Assembly (NCBI GenBank): GCA_964449565.1
Contig: CAYUZB010000043.1
Coordinates: forward strand, 1 to 28,427
DNA from: Granulosicoccus sp964449565
GTDB lineage: Bacteria; Pseudomonadota; Gammaproteobacteria; Granulosicoccales; Granulosicoccaceae
Length of the DNA stretch: 28,427 nt
Direction: 5' to 3'
Notes under the pieces: generated by a model
Database searches by the model: none
The model's input: only the letters and a program-made list of their open reading frames with translations
Told to the model about the DNA's origin: nothing
In this document: positions 6,038 to 14,922 of the stretch, one piece after another
Layout: each line of letters starts with the position of its first letter
Numbering within the stretch: the first letter of the stretch is position 1
Translations under genes and position numbers: made by a program

Positions 6038-8845
6038 ATGGAAAAAACATACGACCCAAGCGCAATCGAAGAGCGTTGGTACAACACCTGGGAAGACAGC
6101 GGTTATTTCGCTCCCCAAGGTGACGGTGACCCTTACTGCATCATGATCCCGCCGCCCAATGTGACGGGAACCTTGCATATGGGGCATGCGTTTCAGGACA
6201 CCATCATGGATACCTTGATTCGCTACCACCGAATGCTTGGCGACAAGACACTATGGCAACCGGGCTGCGATCACGCCGGTATCGCCACTCAAATGCTGGT
6301 GGAACGACAACTGAATCGCGACGGCAAAACACGCCACGATCTCGGTCGTGATGCCTTTATCAAAAAAGTTTGGGAATGGAAGGAAGAATCCGGTGGCACG
6401 ATAACCCGCCAGCTGCGTCGCCTCGGTACCTCACCGGACTGGTCGCGTGAACGCTTCACAATGGATGAAGGCATGTCGGCGGCCGTATCGGACGTCTTTG
6501 TTCAGTTATTTAACGAAGGCCTCATTTATCGTGGTAAGCGTCTGGTTAATTGGGATCCGGTTCTGCATACCGCATTGTCAGATCTCGAAGTACTCAGCGA
6601 GGAGGAAAACGGTTCTCTCTGGCACTTCAGTTATCCGCTGAGCGATGGCAGCGGTTCGCTTACCGTTGCGACCACTCGTCCGGAAACCATGCTCGGTGAC
6701 ACCGCCGTTGCCGTACATCCCGATGATGAACGTTTTTCTGCACTCGTCGGTAAAACGATCGACTTGCCCCTGGTAGGCAGGCAGATTCCCATCGTCGCTG
6801 ATGACTATGTCGATCCTGAGTTCGGTTCAGGTTGCGTAAAGATCACCCCAGCCCACGACTTCAATGACTATGCACTGGGTCAGCGACATAATCTGGAAAT
6901 CATCAATGTACTGACCGATGACGCTGCGATGAATGACAGTGTGCCCGAGGCCTATCGTGGCCTGGATCGCTACGAGGCGCGCAAACGTGTCGTCGCTGAT
7001 CTCGACGCACTGGGTTTTCTTGTCGAAATCAAACCCCACAAGCTCATGGTCCCACGAGGCGATCGCTCAAATGCTGTGGTCGAACCCTATCTTACCGATC
7101 AGTGGTATGTCGATCTGACGCGTAAGGTGCAGGAGGATGGCCGACCGGGTGGTCATACTGCCATCATTCAGCCATCGCTGGATGCAGTCGCCAAAGGTGA
7201 CATCCGCTTTGTCCCTGGAAACTGGAGTCGAACGTACAACCAGTGGCTCGAAAATATAGAGGACTGGTGTATCAGTCGTCAGATCTGGTGGGGCCACCGA
7301 ATACCGGCTTGGTATGACGACGCTGGCAATGTTTATGTTGGTAAAGACGAACAAACTGTTCGCGCGCAATATGAACTGGATGCAAACATTCACTTACGCC
7401 AGGACGATGATGTTCTCGATACGTGGTTCTCATCGGCTCTTTGGCCATTCTCAACGCTTGGCTGGCCAGAACAAACTGATGCCCTGAAAACCTTCTACCC
7501 TGGTTCGGTCCTGGTCACTGGCTTTGACATCATCTTTTTCTGGGTGGCCCGTATGATCATGTTTGGCACCAAATTCATGGACGGCGAAGTGCCATTCCGT
7601 GATGTGTACATTCATGGTTTGGTCCGAGATGCCAGTGGCCAGAAAATGTCCAAGTCCAAAGGCAATGTACTCGACCCGCTCGACATCATCGACGGCATCG
7701 AACTCGAAGCGCTGGTCACAAAACGCACCAGCAACCTGATGCAGGACCACAAGAGCTCGGCAATAGAAAAACAAACGCGCCAGGAATTCCCTGACGGGAT
7801 CCCGGGCTACGGCACCGACGCGCTGCGCTTCACTTTCGCCTCTCTGGCCTCTAATGGCCGCGACGTGCGTTTTGACCTGAAGCGCGTCGAAGGCTACCGA
7901 AATTTCTGCAACAAACTGTACAACGCCACGCGTTATGTACTGATGAACACTCAAGAAATTGAGGGCGGATTCAATCCAGACGATATCCCCGCACAGCGCA
8001 ACACGGTCGACAACTGGATTGTCAGCCGCCTGCAAGAAACCGAAGCGCAAGTCGCCGAGCACATTAGCGAGTATCGCTTTGATCTCGCCGCTAATGCGTT
8101 ATACGAATTCATCTGGAATGAATACTGTGATTGGTATGTCGAGCTGGCCAAACCAATTCTCAATGGCGAATCCAGTCCGGCGCAGAAGCAAGCTACGCGC
8201 GTAACCTTACTAGGGGTACTCGAAGCCACACTCCGCCTGGCTCATCCGATGATGCCGTTCATCACAGAAGAACTATGGCAGCAAGTAGCACCGCTTGCGG
8301 GCAAAAGCGGTCCAAGCATTTCCCTGCAACCCTACCCAGTCAGCGACGCCAGTAGAATTGATCGACAATCGCTCGCTGACATCAATTGGGTCAAGGAAGT
8401 TGTCATGGGCGTCAGACGCATTCGTTCTGAAATGAACATCAATCCGGGTAAGAAACTGGGCGTACTGGTAGCTGACGCCAGTGACGAGGATCTTGATCGA
8501 TTGGAACAGCATAAGTCCTTGCTCACCTCCCTGGCCCGGCTCGAATCGATAACAAAGATCGATGGCGATAAAGCACCTGAATCAGCGATAGCGCTGGTTG
8601 ATCAGATGCGGGTTCTGATTCCAATGGCTGGATTGATCGACAAGGATGCAGAACTTGCACGCCTTGGCAAGGAAGTTGATCGACTCGAAAAGGAAGTAAC
8701 ACGCCTGGGTGCGAAGTTGAGTAACAAGGGATTTACCGACAAAGCCCCTGAGGCTGTTGTTGCTGGAGAGCAAAAAAAGCTCGACGAGGCAAAGTCATCG
8801 TTAACTCAAATGCAGGAGCAGAAAGACAAGATTGCAGCACTTTAA
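6038..8845 (+). CDS. valS: Valyl-tRNA synthetase
   Basis: A 935-residue class I aminoacyl-tRNA synthetase that attaches valine to tRNA-Val in the cytoplasm. The HIGH motif is HMGH at 47-50 (in GTLHMGHAFQDT) and the KMSKS motif is at 536-540. Between them lies the CP1 editing domain, which hydrolyses mischarged Thr-tRNA-Val; TTRPETMLGDTAVAVHP is its characteristic stretch. The anticodon-binding helical domain follows, and the last ~65 residues form the expected ValRS coiled-coil arm (LGKEVDRLEKEVTRLGAKLS). Length is close to the E. coli enzyme (951). The ATG at 6038 fits the family start; the upstream Shine-Dalgarno is poor. Last gene of the pepA-holC-unknown-valS run. Confidence 0.98.
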   Translation: MEKTYDPSAIEERWYNTWEDSGYFAPQGDGDPYCIMIPPPNVTGTLHMGHAFQDTIMDTLIRYHRMLGDKTLWQPGCDHAGIATQMLVERQLNRDGKTRHDLGRDAFIKKVWEWKEESGGTITRQLRRLGTSPDWSRERFTMDEGMSAAVSDVFVQLFNEGLIYRGKRLVNWDPVLHTALSDLEVLSEEENGSLWHFSYPLSDGSGSLTVATTRPETMLGDTAVAVHPDDERFSALVGKTIDLPLVGRQIPIVADDYVDPEFGSGCVKITPAHDFNDYALGQRHNLEIINVLTDDAAMNDSVPEAYRGLDRYEARKRVVADLDALGFLVEIKPHKLMVPRGDRSNAVVEPYLTDQWYVDLTRKVQEDGRPGGHTAIIQPSLDAVAKGDIRFVPGNWSRTYNQWLENIEDWCISRQIWWGHRIPAWYDDAGNVYVGKDEQTVRAQYELDANIHLRQDDDVLDTWFSSALWPFSTLGWPEQTDALKTFYPGSVLVTGFDIIFFWVARMIMFGTKFMDGEVPFRDVYIHGLVRDASGQKMSKSKGNVLDPLDIIDGIELEALVTKRTSNLMQDHKSSAIEKQTRQEFPDGIPGYGTDALRFTFASLASNGRDVRFDLKRVEGYRNFCNKLYNATRYVLMNTQEIEGGFNPDDIPAQRNTVDNWIVSRLQETEAQVAEHISEYRFDLAANALYEFIWNEYCDWYVELAKPILNGESSPAQKQATRVTLLGVLEATLRLAHPMMPFITEELWQQVAPLAGKSGPSISLQPYPVSDASRIDRQSLADINWVKEVVMGVRRIRSEMNINPGKKLGVLVADASDEDLDRLEQHKSLLTSLARLESITKIDGDKAPESAIALVDQMRVLIPMAGLIDKDAELARLGKEVDRLEKEVTRLGAKLSNKGFTDKAPEAVVAGEQKKLDEAKSSLTQMQEQKDKIAAL

Positions 8846-8871
8846 TCGGGCAGATTCATAGATGTGAGCGA

Positions 8872-8904
8872 ATTCAAGCACTCTCTACATAGAGAGTCTT
8901 GAAT
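8872..8904. terminator. Strong bulged hairpin between convergent valS and MocR gene
   Basis: The arms ATTCAAG-c-ACTCTCTA and TAGAGAGT-CTTGAAT pair over 15 base pairs around a two-base CA loop, with one bulged C on the left. It lies in the 77-base gap between the stops of two convergent genes, where a bidirectional terminator would be expected. Neither side has a run of T after the stem, so it is not a textbook rho-independent terminator. Confidence 0.5.
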
Positions 8905-8922
8905 CGAAAGGATCGAAAAATA

Positions 8923-10434
8923 TCAAGTTGATTCCACCGATCTCAATGCACTTTTAAGTCGGGCAACGGCATTGTCTATTCCCAAGGTATCAACATTACC
9001 AAGTCCGATAACCAGCGCCTTACAACGCTTCGGATCTTTCATGCGCCAGTCCAGATATTCCAAGGGCTGCGGGCCGATACCCTGATCGGCCAAGCTGTCT
9101 GTCAACGGCGATAGGGCTACACTCTTTTTAAGTCGCAATACCAGACTTAAACAAGCACTTGAATTTTCCACGGGAAAAACGCTGTCACAATCGCCAAGTG
9201 CCGCGACAAGCTGCCTTCGGCGTTGCCCGTATACTTGCCTTGCACGTTTAAGATGCCTGGCTATTGACCCGTTATCGAGCAATTCAGCAACAGCGGCTTG
9301 CGCAATAGTATTGTTCCCTCCCCCAATGACCCGCAAATATTGATTGGCGGCATCAGCACAGGACTCTGGAACCACCAGCCAGGCTACCCGCACGGCCGGG
9401 AACAGGAGCTTGGAGAATGTTCCGGCGTGGAGCACCCGTGCACCGCCCGGTTCAGCAGCCAGTGCCGGACGTGGTTGAAGGTTGTCACGAAACTCACTGT
9501 CATAGTCATCTTCAAACACGACACTACCGTATTTTTTGGACAACAATAAAAGTTCTGTCCGACGCACAGGGTTCAAAGACATACCTAGCGGATACTGAAA
9601 ACAAGGGGTCAGGTATATCAATGAAGGCCTGCGACGCTTTAATGGTGGGACGAGACCCGCCGAATCAACTTTGCACGGAATGACCTCCAGCCCATGCAGG
9701 CGAAACGCATCTACCGCACCGACATAACCAGGACACTCAGCCCAGGCTACATCTCCGGCCTTGGTAAACATTGCCGCAGCAAGATTGAGACTTTGGCGTG
9801 TGCTCGTTGTAACAATAATCTGTCTGGGACTGACATATAACGACCGATAAGTCGCCAGATACCTGGCGATAGCTTCACGTGTCTCTTGCAACGATTCACG
9901 TTGATAACCCAGCTGATCGACACCTAAACGGTATGTCTTGTCCAGTGCTTTTCGCCATTGCACTGCAGGAAACAACGAACTGTCAGGTTCTCCGGGCGCA
10001 AGAACCCGACTCCGACTCTGTCTGGAAAGAAGCGCAGAGCATCTGTCGGATAACGGCCATTGAAGTAAGTCGGCTGTAGATCTGGATGTAGCAACAACCT
10101 GGCGAACGACACGAGTTCCTCTTCGCCCATCAGCCTGCAATAAACCTTCAGCAGTCAGTTGTTCATAAACACTGATGACCGTATTCCGCCCCAATCCCAG
10201 CAGTACCGCCATGTGTCGACTCGATGGCAACTGACTGTCAAACGGCAGGTGTCCAAGTTCGATAGCGTCATACAACTTCAAATACAGCTGTCGAACCTTC
10301 GGCAAGGGGTGATTGCTCGTCGGGCGCAGCGCGTCCAACAATTCGATGCTTAGCGCTACACATTCCTCTGACAATTGGGTTGTCCTATTTTCAAGCGGCT
10401 CATCGTCCAGGCTACTGCGTAGTCCATTCTTCAT
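8923..10434 (-). CDS. MocR/GntR-type PLP-binding transcriptional regulator
   Basis: A 503-residue regulator with an N-terminal winged helix and a C-terminal fold-type I aminotransferase domain. The DNA-binding part is at about 45-112, with LPSSRHMAVLLGLGRNTVIS as the helix-turn-helix core and EGLLQADGRRGTRVV as the wing. The aminotransferase-like part spans about 145-500. HAGTFSKLLFPAVRVAW at 336-352 carries the predicted PLP lysine K342, and VFEDDYDSEFR at 306-316 has the family's cofactor-ring aspartate region. MocR proteins sense PLP or an amino-acid adduct and control vitamin B6, GABA or amino-sugar genes. It diverges, with 100 bases between starts, from a pyridoxamine-phosphate-oxidase-like gene, its likely target. 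The exact effector is not deducible. Confidence 0.93.
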   Translation of the reverse strand: MKNGLRSSLDDEPLENRTTQLSEECVALSIELLDALRPTSNHPLPKVRQLYLKLYDAIELGHLPFDSQLPSSRHMAVLLGLGRNTVISVYEQLTAEGLLQADGRRGTRVVRQVVATSRSTADLLQWPLSDRCSALLSRQSRSRVLAPGEPDSSLFPAVQWRKALDKTYRLGVDQLGYQRESLQETREAIARYLATYRSLYVSPRQIIVTTSTRQSLNLAAAMFTKAGDVAWAECPGYVGAVDAFRLHGLEVIPCKVDSAGLVPPLKRRRPSLIYLTPCFQYPLGMSLNPVRRTELLLLSKKYGSVVFEDDYDSEFRDNLQPRPALAAEPGGARVLHAGTFSKLLFPAVRVAWLVVPESCADAANQYLRVIGGGNNTIAQAAVAELLDNGSIARHLKRARQVYGQRRRQLVAALGDCDSVFPVENSSACLSLVLRLKKSVALSPLTDSLADQGIGPQPLEYLDWRMKDPKRCKALVIGLGNVDTLGIDNAVARLKSALRSVEST

Positions 10435-10441
10435 TTTGGCT

Positions 10442-10499
10442 CTATCAGTATTGTCACTTTATACCTATCCAGTAGAACCATTGTGAGGCAGTCTATCAG
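10442..10499. promoter_or_regulatory. Repeated CTATC(C)AG motif in the divergent MocR promoter region
   Basis: Within the 100-base gap between the divergent starts, CTATCAG is at 10442-10448 and 10493-10499 and CTATCCAG is at 10465-10472, all on the same strand. The two outer copies share an extra 5' T. MocR regulators commonly bind direct repeats in such gaps, so these are candidate operators. I see no confident -35/-10 pair here. Confidence 0.35.
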
Positions 10500-10534
10500 C
10501 TGATCGATTTAAATTAAACAGCGAGGTAATTTTT

Positions 10535-11194
10535 GTGGACAGCGCAGCAATGCCCGAGAAAGGCGATAAAAGACGCGTCAGACAAGCACCGAAACGAGCA
10601 CGGTATGACCGTGATTCCCTGGATCAGGTACTCGATGCCTGCGCGATCGGCCATGTCAGCTTCAGCGACAAGGGCTGGCCACAATCAGTCCCAACGGCTA
10701 TTGCACGCATCGGTGATTTTCTGTACTTGCACGGTCATCCGAAAAGCCGTCTGTACAAAATTCTCGCAGATGGCGAACGGGTTTGCGTATCGGTTTGCCG
10801 AGTGGACGCACTCGTGAAAGCACGATCAGCTTTTCACTGTTCCATGAATTATCGAAGTGCAGTTGTGTTTGGTTGTGGTGAGCTTGTGAACGATGAGGAA
10901 AAACGCCAGCTACTTGATCAATTTACGGAAAAGCTGATTCCCGGCAGCCTCAATGACTATCGCCCACATCTTGCCAAAGAGCTGAAAGGAACGGTTTTGG
11001 TAAGAATCGCGCTCGATGATTTTTCAGTAAAAATCAGAACGGGTGACCCGGTGGATGACGACGAAGATCTGAACTTGCCACATTGGGCTGGCATCATACC
11101 CATCAAAAGCCAATACGGCGAACCTCTGGCAGCCGACAATCTATTACCGGACATTCAGCCAGGTAGCACGTTGTTAGCCGGTGTGACTCCTTGA
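10535..11194 (+). CDS. Pyridoxamine 5'-phosphate oxidase-like flavin-binding protein
   Basis: A 219-residue protein of the split-barrel flavoprotein group (Pyridox_ox_2 type). Characteristic stretches are AIGHVSFSDKGWPQSVPTAI at about 37-56, DFLYLHGHPKSRLYK at about 61-75 and FHCSMNYRSAVVFGCG at about 99-114, then a C-terminal barrel strand VRIALDDFSVKIRTG. Members bind FMN or a related cofactor; few have known substrates, and most are not true PdxH enzymes. The start is GTG at 10535, with GAGG 8 bases upstream; an ATG at 10550 would shorten it by five residues. The first ~25 residues are basic and probably disordered. The divergent MocR gene suggests PLP-dependent control and a role near vitamin B6 or amine metabolism, but this is inference. 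Confidence 0.85.
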   Translation: MDSAAMPEKGDKRRVRQAPKRARYDRDSLDQVLDACAIGHVSFSDKGWPQSVPTAIARIGDFLYLHGHPKSRLYKILADGERVCVSVCRVDALVKARSAFHCSMNYRSAVVFGCGELVNDEEKRQLLDQFTEKLIPGSLNDYRPHLAKELKGTVLVRIALDDFSVKIRTGDPVDDDEDLNLPHWAGIIPIKSQYGEPLAADNLLPDIQPGSTLLAGVTP

Positions 11195-11269
11195 AGCGGC
11201 GGCTTGGTGGTATGAGCGTCAGTCGCTTGGTTTAAGCCAGGCTAATTCATCCACTTCAATGTTTTGTCG

Positions 11270-11500
11270 TTACGAGCTGCTAGCAATCACTATCTTGACT
11301 AACAACCACACAGCTAACAAAAACAGCAAAGTCCCTATGAATCCACCAACAATGAAATGAATCGGCTTACCTTGTGTAAAGTCACGTTCCTTGTTTTTGC
11401 TTGACTGCACACCGATCATCGCCGCGAAAACACTCTTGGCTACATTCCAGAAACCAGTTCCACTACGAGTATTTTCGCTGGCTTTCTCTGAGCTGCTCAT
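11270..11500 (-). CDS. DUF2970 small membrane protein
   Basis: A 76-residue protein with the DUF2970 pattern: GFWNVAKSVFAAMIGVQSSK at 16-35, a charged NKERDFTQGKP segment, then a membrane segment at about 48-71. The N-terminal 15 residues are polar. Function of the family is unknown; members are small inner-membrane proteins common in gamma- and betaproteobacteria. It follows the beta-barrel-like gene by 43 bases on the same strand and may be the last gene of that transcript. No clear Shine-Dalgarno precedes the ATG. Confidence 0.85.
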   Translation of the reverse strand: MSSSEKASENTRSGTGFWNVAKSVFAAMIGVQSSKNKERDFTQGKPIHFIVGGFIGTLLFLLAVWLLVKIVIASSS

Positions 11501-11543
11501 TGGATGGTACTAGGGTTGAAAGCTGGGAGGGTTGATAAGGTAC

Positions 11544-12278
11544 TCAGAATCTAAGGCCAAATTTAGCCGAAAAGGTGGTGAAGTCACCGGTACGATCGGC
11601 CTCGACTGTCAAACCCAGACCTGCATTCAATGATGCACCGATGAACATTTTTTCCTGCGTGAAACTTTCATCTTCCAGGTTCCCAAAATTTGCCTCTGCA
11701 TTGGTGCTCACGACGCCAACACCACCGTAAGGCGTAAAGAACAAGAAACCTTTACTGATCGTCAATTCAAGTGCCGTATTGTTCAATTCAAAATCCGCAA
11801 TACCTTGCACCTGACTGTAACTCCCTCGAAGCGCAATCGCTGGTTTCAAGATACTGCCTTTGGCCAAAGAAAGCCGCAGCTCCGCACCCACAACCGACAG
11901 ATCAGTATCCGGTATGGCACTCAGGAACGCGCCGACATCAAGACCGAATGGCAGCCCTTTGTGCGCATGTATCCGTGGTAAAACCAGCGCATCGGCCTCA
12001 AACGATCCGTCGCTAGCCAGATCAAAAACATCCTGATCGATTTCAGTGCTGGATAATTCGAAACCAACATCGAGACCGAGTACACCGAGCGACTCAGCTG
12101 GAATCACACCCTTGTAATGAGTCGCAGCACTCAAGTTTCTCGCCAGCATCTCAAACGTACGTTGGTCGAGATTGCGCAGTGAGTCGAACGATTCGGCATG
12201 CGTCGCCGCTGGCGTTAGCGCAGTGATAACGAAGCTGCTTGTGAGGCTGATAGCAATGAGACAGCGTTTGAAGATCAT
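11544..12278 (-). CDS. Exported protein, probably outer-membrane beta-barrel, unknown function
   Basis: A 244-residue protein that starts MIFKRCLIAISLTSSFVITA, a signal peptide with likely cleavage after THA (residue ~28). The mature part is rich in alternating hydrophobic strands (LSVVGAELRLSLA, PAIALRGSYSQ, ALELTISKGFLFFTPYGG) and ends in phenylalanine (KFGLRF), a common terminal signature of barrels inserted by the BAM machinery. I recognise no named family. The ATG at 12278 has AGG about 9 bases upstream, and a longer frame starting at 12371 lacks support. The start lies 4 bases after the stop of the ABC-F gene, so the two are almost certainly co-transcribed and perhaps translationally coupled, an odd pairing of a ribosome-linked ATPase with an envelope protein. 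Confidence 0.75.
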   Translation of the reverse strand: MIFKRCLIAISLTSSFVITALTPAATHAESFDSLRNLDQRTFEMLARNLSAATHYKGVIPAESLGVLGLDVGFELSSTEIDQDVFDLASDGSFEADALVLPRIHAHKGLPFGLDVGAFLSAIPDTDLSVVGAELRLSLAKGSILKPAIALRGSYSQVQGIADFELNNTALELTISKGFLFFTPYGGVGVVSTNAEANFGNLEDESFTQEKMFIGASLNAGLGLTVEADRTGDFTTFSAKFGLRF

Positions 12279-12282
12279 ATTA

Positions 12283-14223
12283 TTACCTGTTTGCTTGCGC
12301 TTCTGCCTCTTCAAGTGCCTGCATGCAGGCAAGCAAGTCATCTTCACAGTCAAACAGTGTCTTACGCACACTGGCTTCCTCGTTAAGCAACTTGTTCAAG
12401 ACAGATTTCTGATCTTCATTGTACAGCGCCTCATCACCAAGCTTCGTTTGTATTGCCGTCAACGCCAAAGTTGCGTCATCCAGTGCGCGCTCCGCAGCAC
12501 TAACCTTGCGCCTCAACGGTGCAAGTTTTTGACGCCTGTCCGCCTCGTCACGTTTTTGCTGTTTTCTGTCCACGGCGACATTCCTAACTGCGCCATCAGT
12601 TGAATCAAGTACCGGTGCTGTCTTTGTCTTTTCAATCGTTGTCTGATCATTTGTCTTGTTTGCACGATCATTCAACCAACGGGCATATCCATCCAGATCA
12701 TCATCAAAACTCGTTATCGATCCGCGACTGATCAGCCACAAGGCGTCAACCACAGCTCGTAGCATGATGCGATCGTGCGAGATGACAACAATCGCCCCTT
12801 CAAACGACACTAGTGCATCAGCCAGCGCCTGACGCATATCAATATCCAGATGGTTGGTCGGTTCATCGAGAAGCAAAAGATTCGGTTGGGTTTGAACAAT
12901 AAGTGCAAGGCTCAAGCGCGCCCGCTCTCCACCCGAGAGCGTGCCAGTGGCCTGCATGGCTTGTTCACCTCGAAAACCGAAACTCCCTAAATAGGTTCTC
13001 GCATCCGCATCACTGATTTTTGCATCCTGTTTTTGCAGTGCCTGCAATGGGGTCAATTCATCGCGTAACTGATCGACTTGATGCTGAGCAAAGTAACCCA
13101 CTTTCAGCTTCTGCGCAGGTATGCGCTTCCCGGTTTGTGCTTCGAGTTCGCCGACAAGCGATTTTACGAGCGTTGATTTACCCGCGCCGTTTACACCTAA
13201 AAGACCAATTCGATCACCGCTATGGATGGTTAAATTGACTTTCGACAAGACCGTGTGATCGCCATACGCTAACACGACATCCTGCAACACGACCAATGGG
13301 CTAGGCATACTGATCGGTGGTTTGAAGCGAAACGTGAACGGCGAATCAATGCGTACCGCCGACGTTTGTTCGAGGCGTTCCAGCATTTTCAATCTGCTCT
13401 GTGCCTGCCGTGCCTTGGTTGCCTTCGCGCGAAATCGATCAACAAACCCCTGCAACTCCTTGCGTCGCTTTTCGGTTTTTTCGTGAACCGCTTGCTGGTT
13501 CTGCATCCGGGCAGCACGCCAAACTTCAAACGCGCTGTAGTTTCCAGTGACAAAGGACAGACTGCCAGCGGCAATATGCAATGTATGCGTTGTAACTGAG
13601 TCCAGAAATTCTCGATCATGTGACACCAGGATTAAAGTGCCCTCGCGTTGCTTCAACCACTGCTCAAGCCACAACACAGCATCCAGATCAAGGTGATTGG
13701 TTGGTTCATCAAGCAACAAGAGTTCGTTCGGGCTCATCAATGCCTGGCCAAGATTCAGTCGCATTCGCCAGCCACCCGAGAATTGCTTGACCGGCCATTG
13801 GTGTTGTTCATCGCTAAAACCCAATCCGTTGAGTAATGCGCCAGCGCGAGAATGCACCTGATAACCACCCGCCTGTTCATACTCTGCCAACACATTAGCG
13901 TGCCGTACGCCGTCATCGACACTAGCCTCGATTGCTTGCTCCAATTCGCGAATACGGCGGTCCCCATCGATAATGTAATCAATGGCCGATTGATTAGATG
14001 ACGGGGTTTCCTGAGCAACGTGCGTGATCTTGATCTGCTGCTGCAGCGATATAGTGCCCGTATCAGGCTCCAGCGTGCCTTGAATCATGGCGAACAAGCT
14101 GGACTTGCCGCTGCCATTAGCACCGGTCAAGCCAACTTTCTGGCCAGCATGCACAACCGCATTCATGCCGCCAAACAGCATTTTTCCGTCTCGACGACAG
14201 CCCACATCAGAAAAACTCAACAT
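12283..14223 (-). CDS. yheS: ABC-F family ATPase, YheS type
   Basis: A 646-residue protein with two ABC cassettes and no membrane domain. Cassette 1 has Walker A GANGSGKSS at 34-42, signature SGGWRMRL at about 149-156 and Walker B LLLLDEPTNHLDLD at 168-181. Cassette 2 has Walker A GVNGAGKST at 343-351, signature SGGERARL at about 430-437 and Walker B LLLLDEPTNHLDID near 449-462. The inter-domain linker (about 225-300, with FRAKATKARQAQSRLKMLER) and the Lys/Glu-rich C-terminal coiled coil match E. coli YheS closely. ABC-F proteins bind the ribosomal E site and help translation through difficult sequences. No good Shine-Dalgarno precedes the ATG. It heads a minus-strand cluster and diverges from the LemA gene. 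Confidence 0.95.
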   Translation of the reverse strand: MLSFSDVGCRRDGKMLFGGMNAVVHAGQKVGLTGANGSGKSSLFAMIQGTLEPDTGTISLQQQIKITHVAQETPSSNQSAIDYIIDGDRRIRELEQAIEASVDDGVRHANVLAEYEQAGGYQVHSRAGALLNGLGFSDEQHQWPVKQFSGGWRMRLNLGQALMSPNELLLLDEPTNHLDLDAVLWLEQWLKQREGTLILVSHDREFLDSVTTHTLHIAAGSLSFVTGNYSAFEVWRAARMQNQQAVHEKTEKRRKELQGFVDRFRAKATKARQAQSRLKMLERLEQTSAVRIDSPFTFRFKPPISMPSPLVVLQDVVLAYGDHTVLSKVNLTIHSGDRIGLLGVNGAGKSTLVKSLVGELEAQTGKRIPAQKLKVGYFAQHQVDQLRDELTPLQALQKQDAKISDADARTYLGSFGFRGEQAMQATGTLSGGERARLSLALIVQTQPNLLLLDEPTNHLDIDMRQALADALVSFEGAIVVISHDRIMLRAVVDALWLISRGSITSFDDDLDGYARWLNDRANKTNDQTTIEKTKTAPVLDSTDGAVRNVAVDRKQQKRDEADRRQKLAPLRRKVSAAERALDDATLALTAIQTKLGDEALYNEDQKSVLNKLLNEEASVRKTLFDCEDDLLACMQALEEAEAQANR

Positions 14224-14265
14224 ATTGATATTTTACGCTTTTACTCAAGCCCGTGGAGTTGGTTC

Positions 14266-14274
14266 TGTTATGAT
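14266..14274 (+). promoter_or_regulatory. Extended -10 promoter for the LemA gene
   Basis: TGTTATGAT fits the extended -10 pattern TGnTATGAT (five of six bases of the hexamer) and lies 28 bases before the LemA ATG, in the 79-base gap from the divergent ABC-F gene. No good -35 is seen, as is allowed for extended -10 promoters. Confidence 0.45.
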
Positions 14275-14302
14275 TCGGCGCAATCAGACGGGGGTGATCT
14301 TC

Positions 14303-14896
14303 ATGAATAAATCAACTCGACTCTACTTGATTCTGGCAATCAGTTTGCTGCTTGGCAGCTGCGGTATCAATAACATTCCTACTTTTGATGAAGCCGTCAA
14401 CGGTGCCTGGAGTGAAGTGCAAAACACGTACAAACGCCGGGCGGACCTTATCCCGAACCTGATAGCAACCGTTGAAGGGTTCGCTGCACAGGAAAAAGAC
14501 GTACTGACTGAAATTACCGAAGCGCGAACCCGCGTAACGCAAATGAACATCTCGCCTGAATTACTGAGTGATCCGGCAGCTTTTCAACAATTCCAACAAA
14601 ACCAAGGCGCATTGACATCCGCCTTGCAACGATTAATGGTTGTTGTCGAAGCCTACCCGGATCTCAAATCAAATGAAAATTTTCTTGCCCTGCAGCAACA
14701 GCTCGAAGGTACCGAAAACCGCATTGCTGTTGCACGCCGCGATTACATTCAAGCTGTGCAAAGATACAACACCGAACTTCGCACTATTCCAGGTCGCTGG
14801 TGGCGCAAATTCATGTATGCGGAAATGCAACCAAAGGAAAATTTCAGCGTTTCAGAGGCTGATACTGTAAACCCGACAGTCGATTTCAGTAATTAG
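14303..14896 (+). CDS. lemA: LemA family lipoprotein
   Basis: A 197-residue LemA-family protein. The N-terminus is a lipoprotein signal with lipobox LGSC (cysteine 20). It is followed by the family's hallmark segment VNGAWSEVQNTYKRRADLIP at about 33-52, then NLIATVEGFA, and the helical core ending in ARRDYIQAVQRYNTELRTIP. LemA proteins are all-helical and membrane-anchored, of unclear role, and are usually encoded next to TPM-domain proteins, as here. The ATG at 14303 has GGGGTGAT about 5 bases upstream. A longer frame open from 14087 runs across the ABC-F start and is not credible. The TPM-domain gene starts 26 bases after the stop, so a three-gene operon is likely. Confidence 0.93.
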   Translation: MNKSTRLYLILAISLLLGSCGINNIPTFDEAVNGAWSEVQNTYKRRADLIPNLIATVEGFAAQEKDVLTEITEARTRVTQMNISPELLSDPAAFQQFQQNQGALTSALQRLMVVVEAYPDLKSNENFLALQQQLEGTENRIAVARRDYIQAVQRYNTELRTIPGRWWRKFMYAEMQPKENFSVSEADTVNPTVDFSN

Positions 14897-14922
14897 TAAC
14901 GTCGCTTCCTTAGGTTCGCGTC

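Noticed and set aside
14087..14302. 72-residue extension of the LemA gene
   Set aside because: It runs over the start of the divergent ABC-F gene, while the ATG at 14303 gives a proper lipoprotein signal and has a ribosome binding site.
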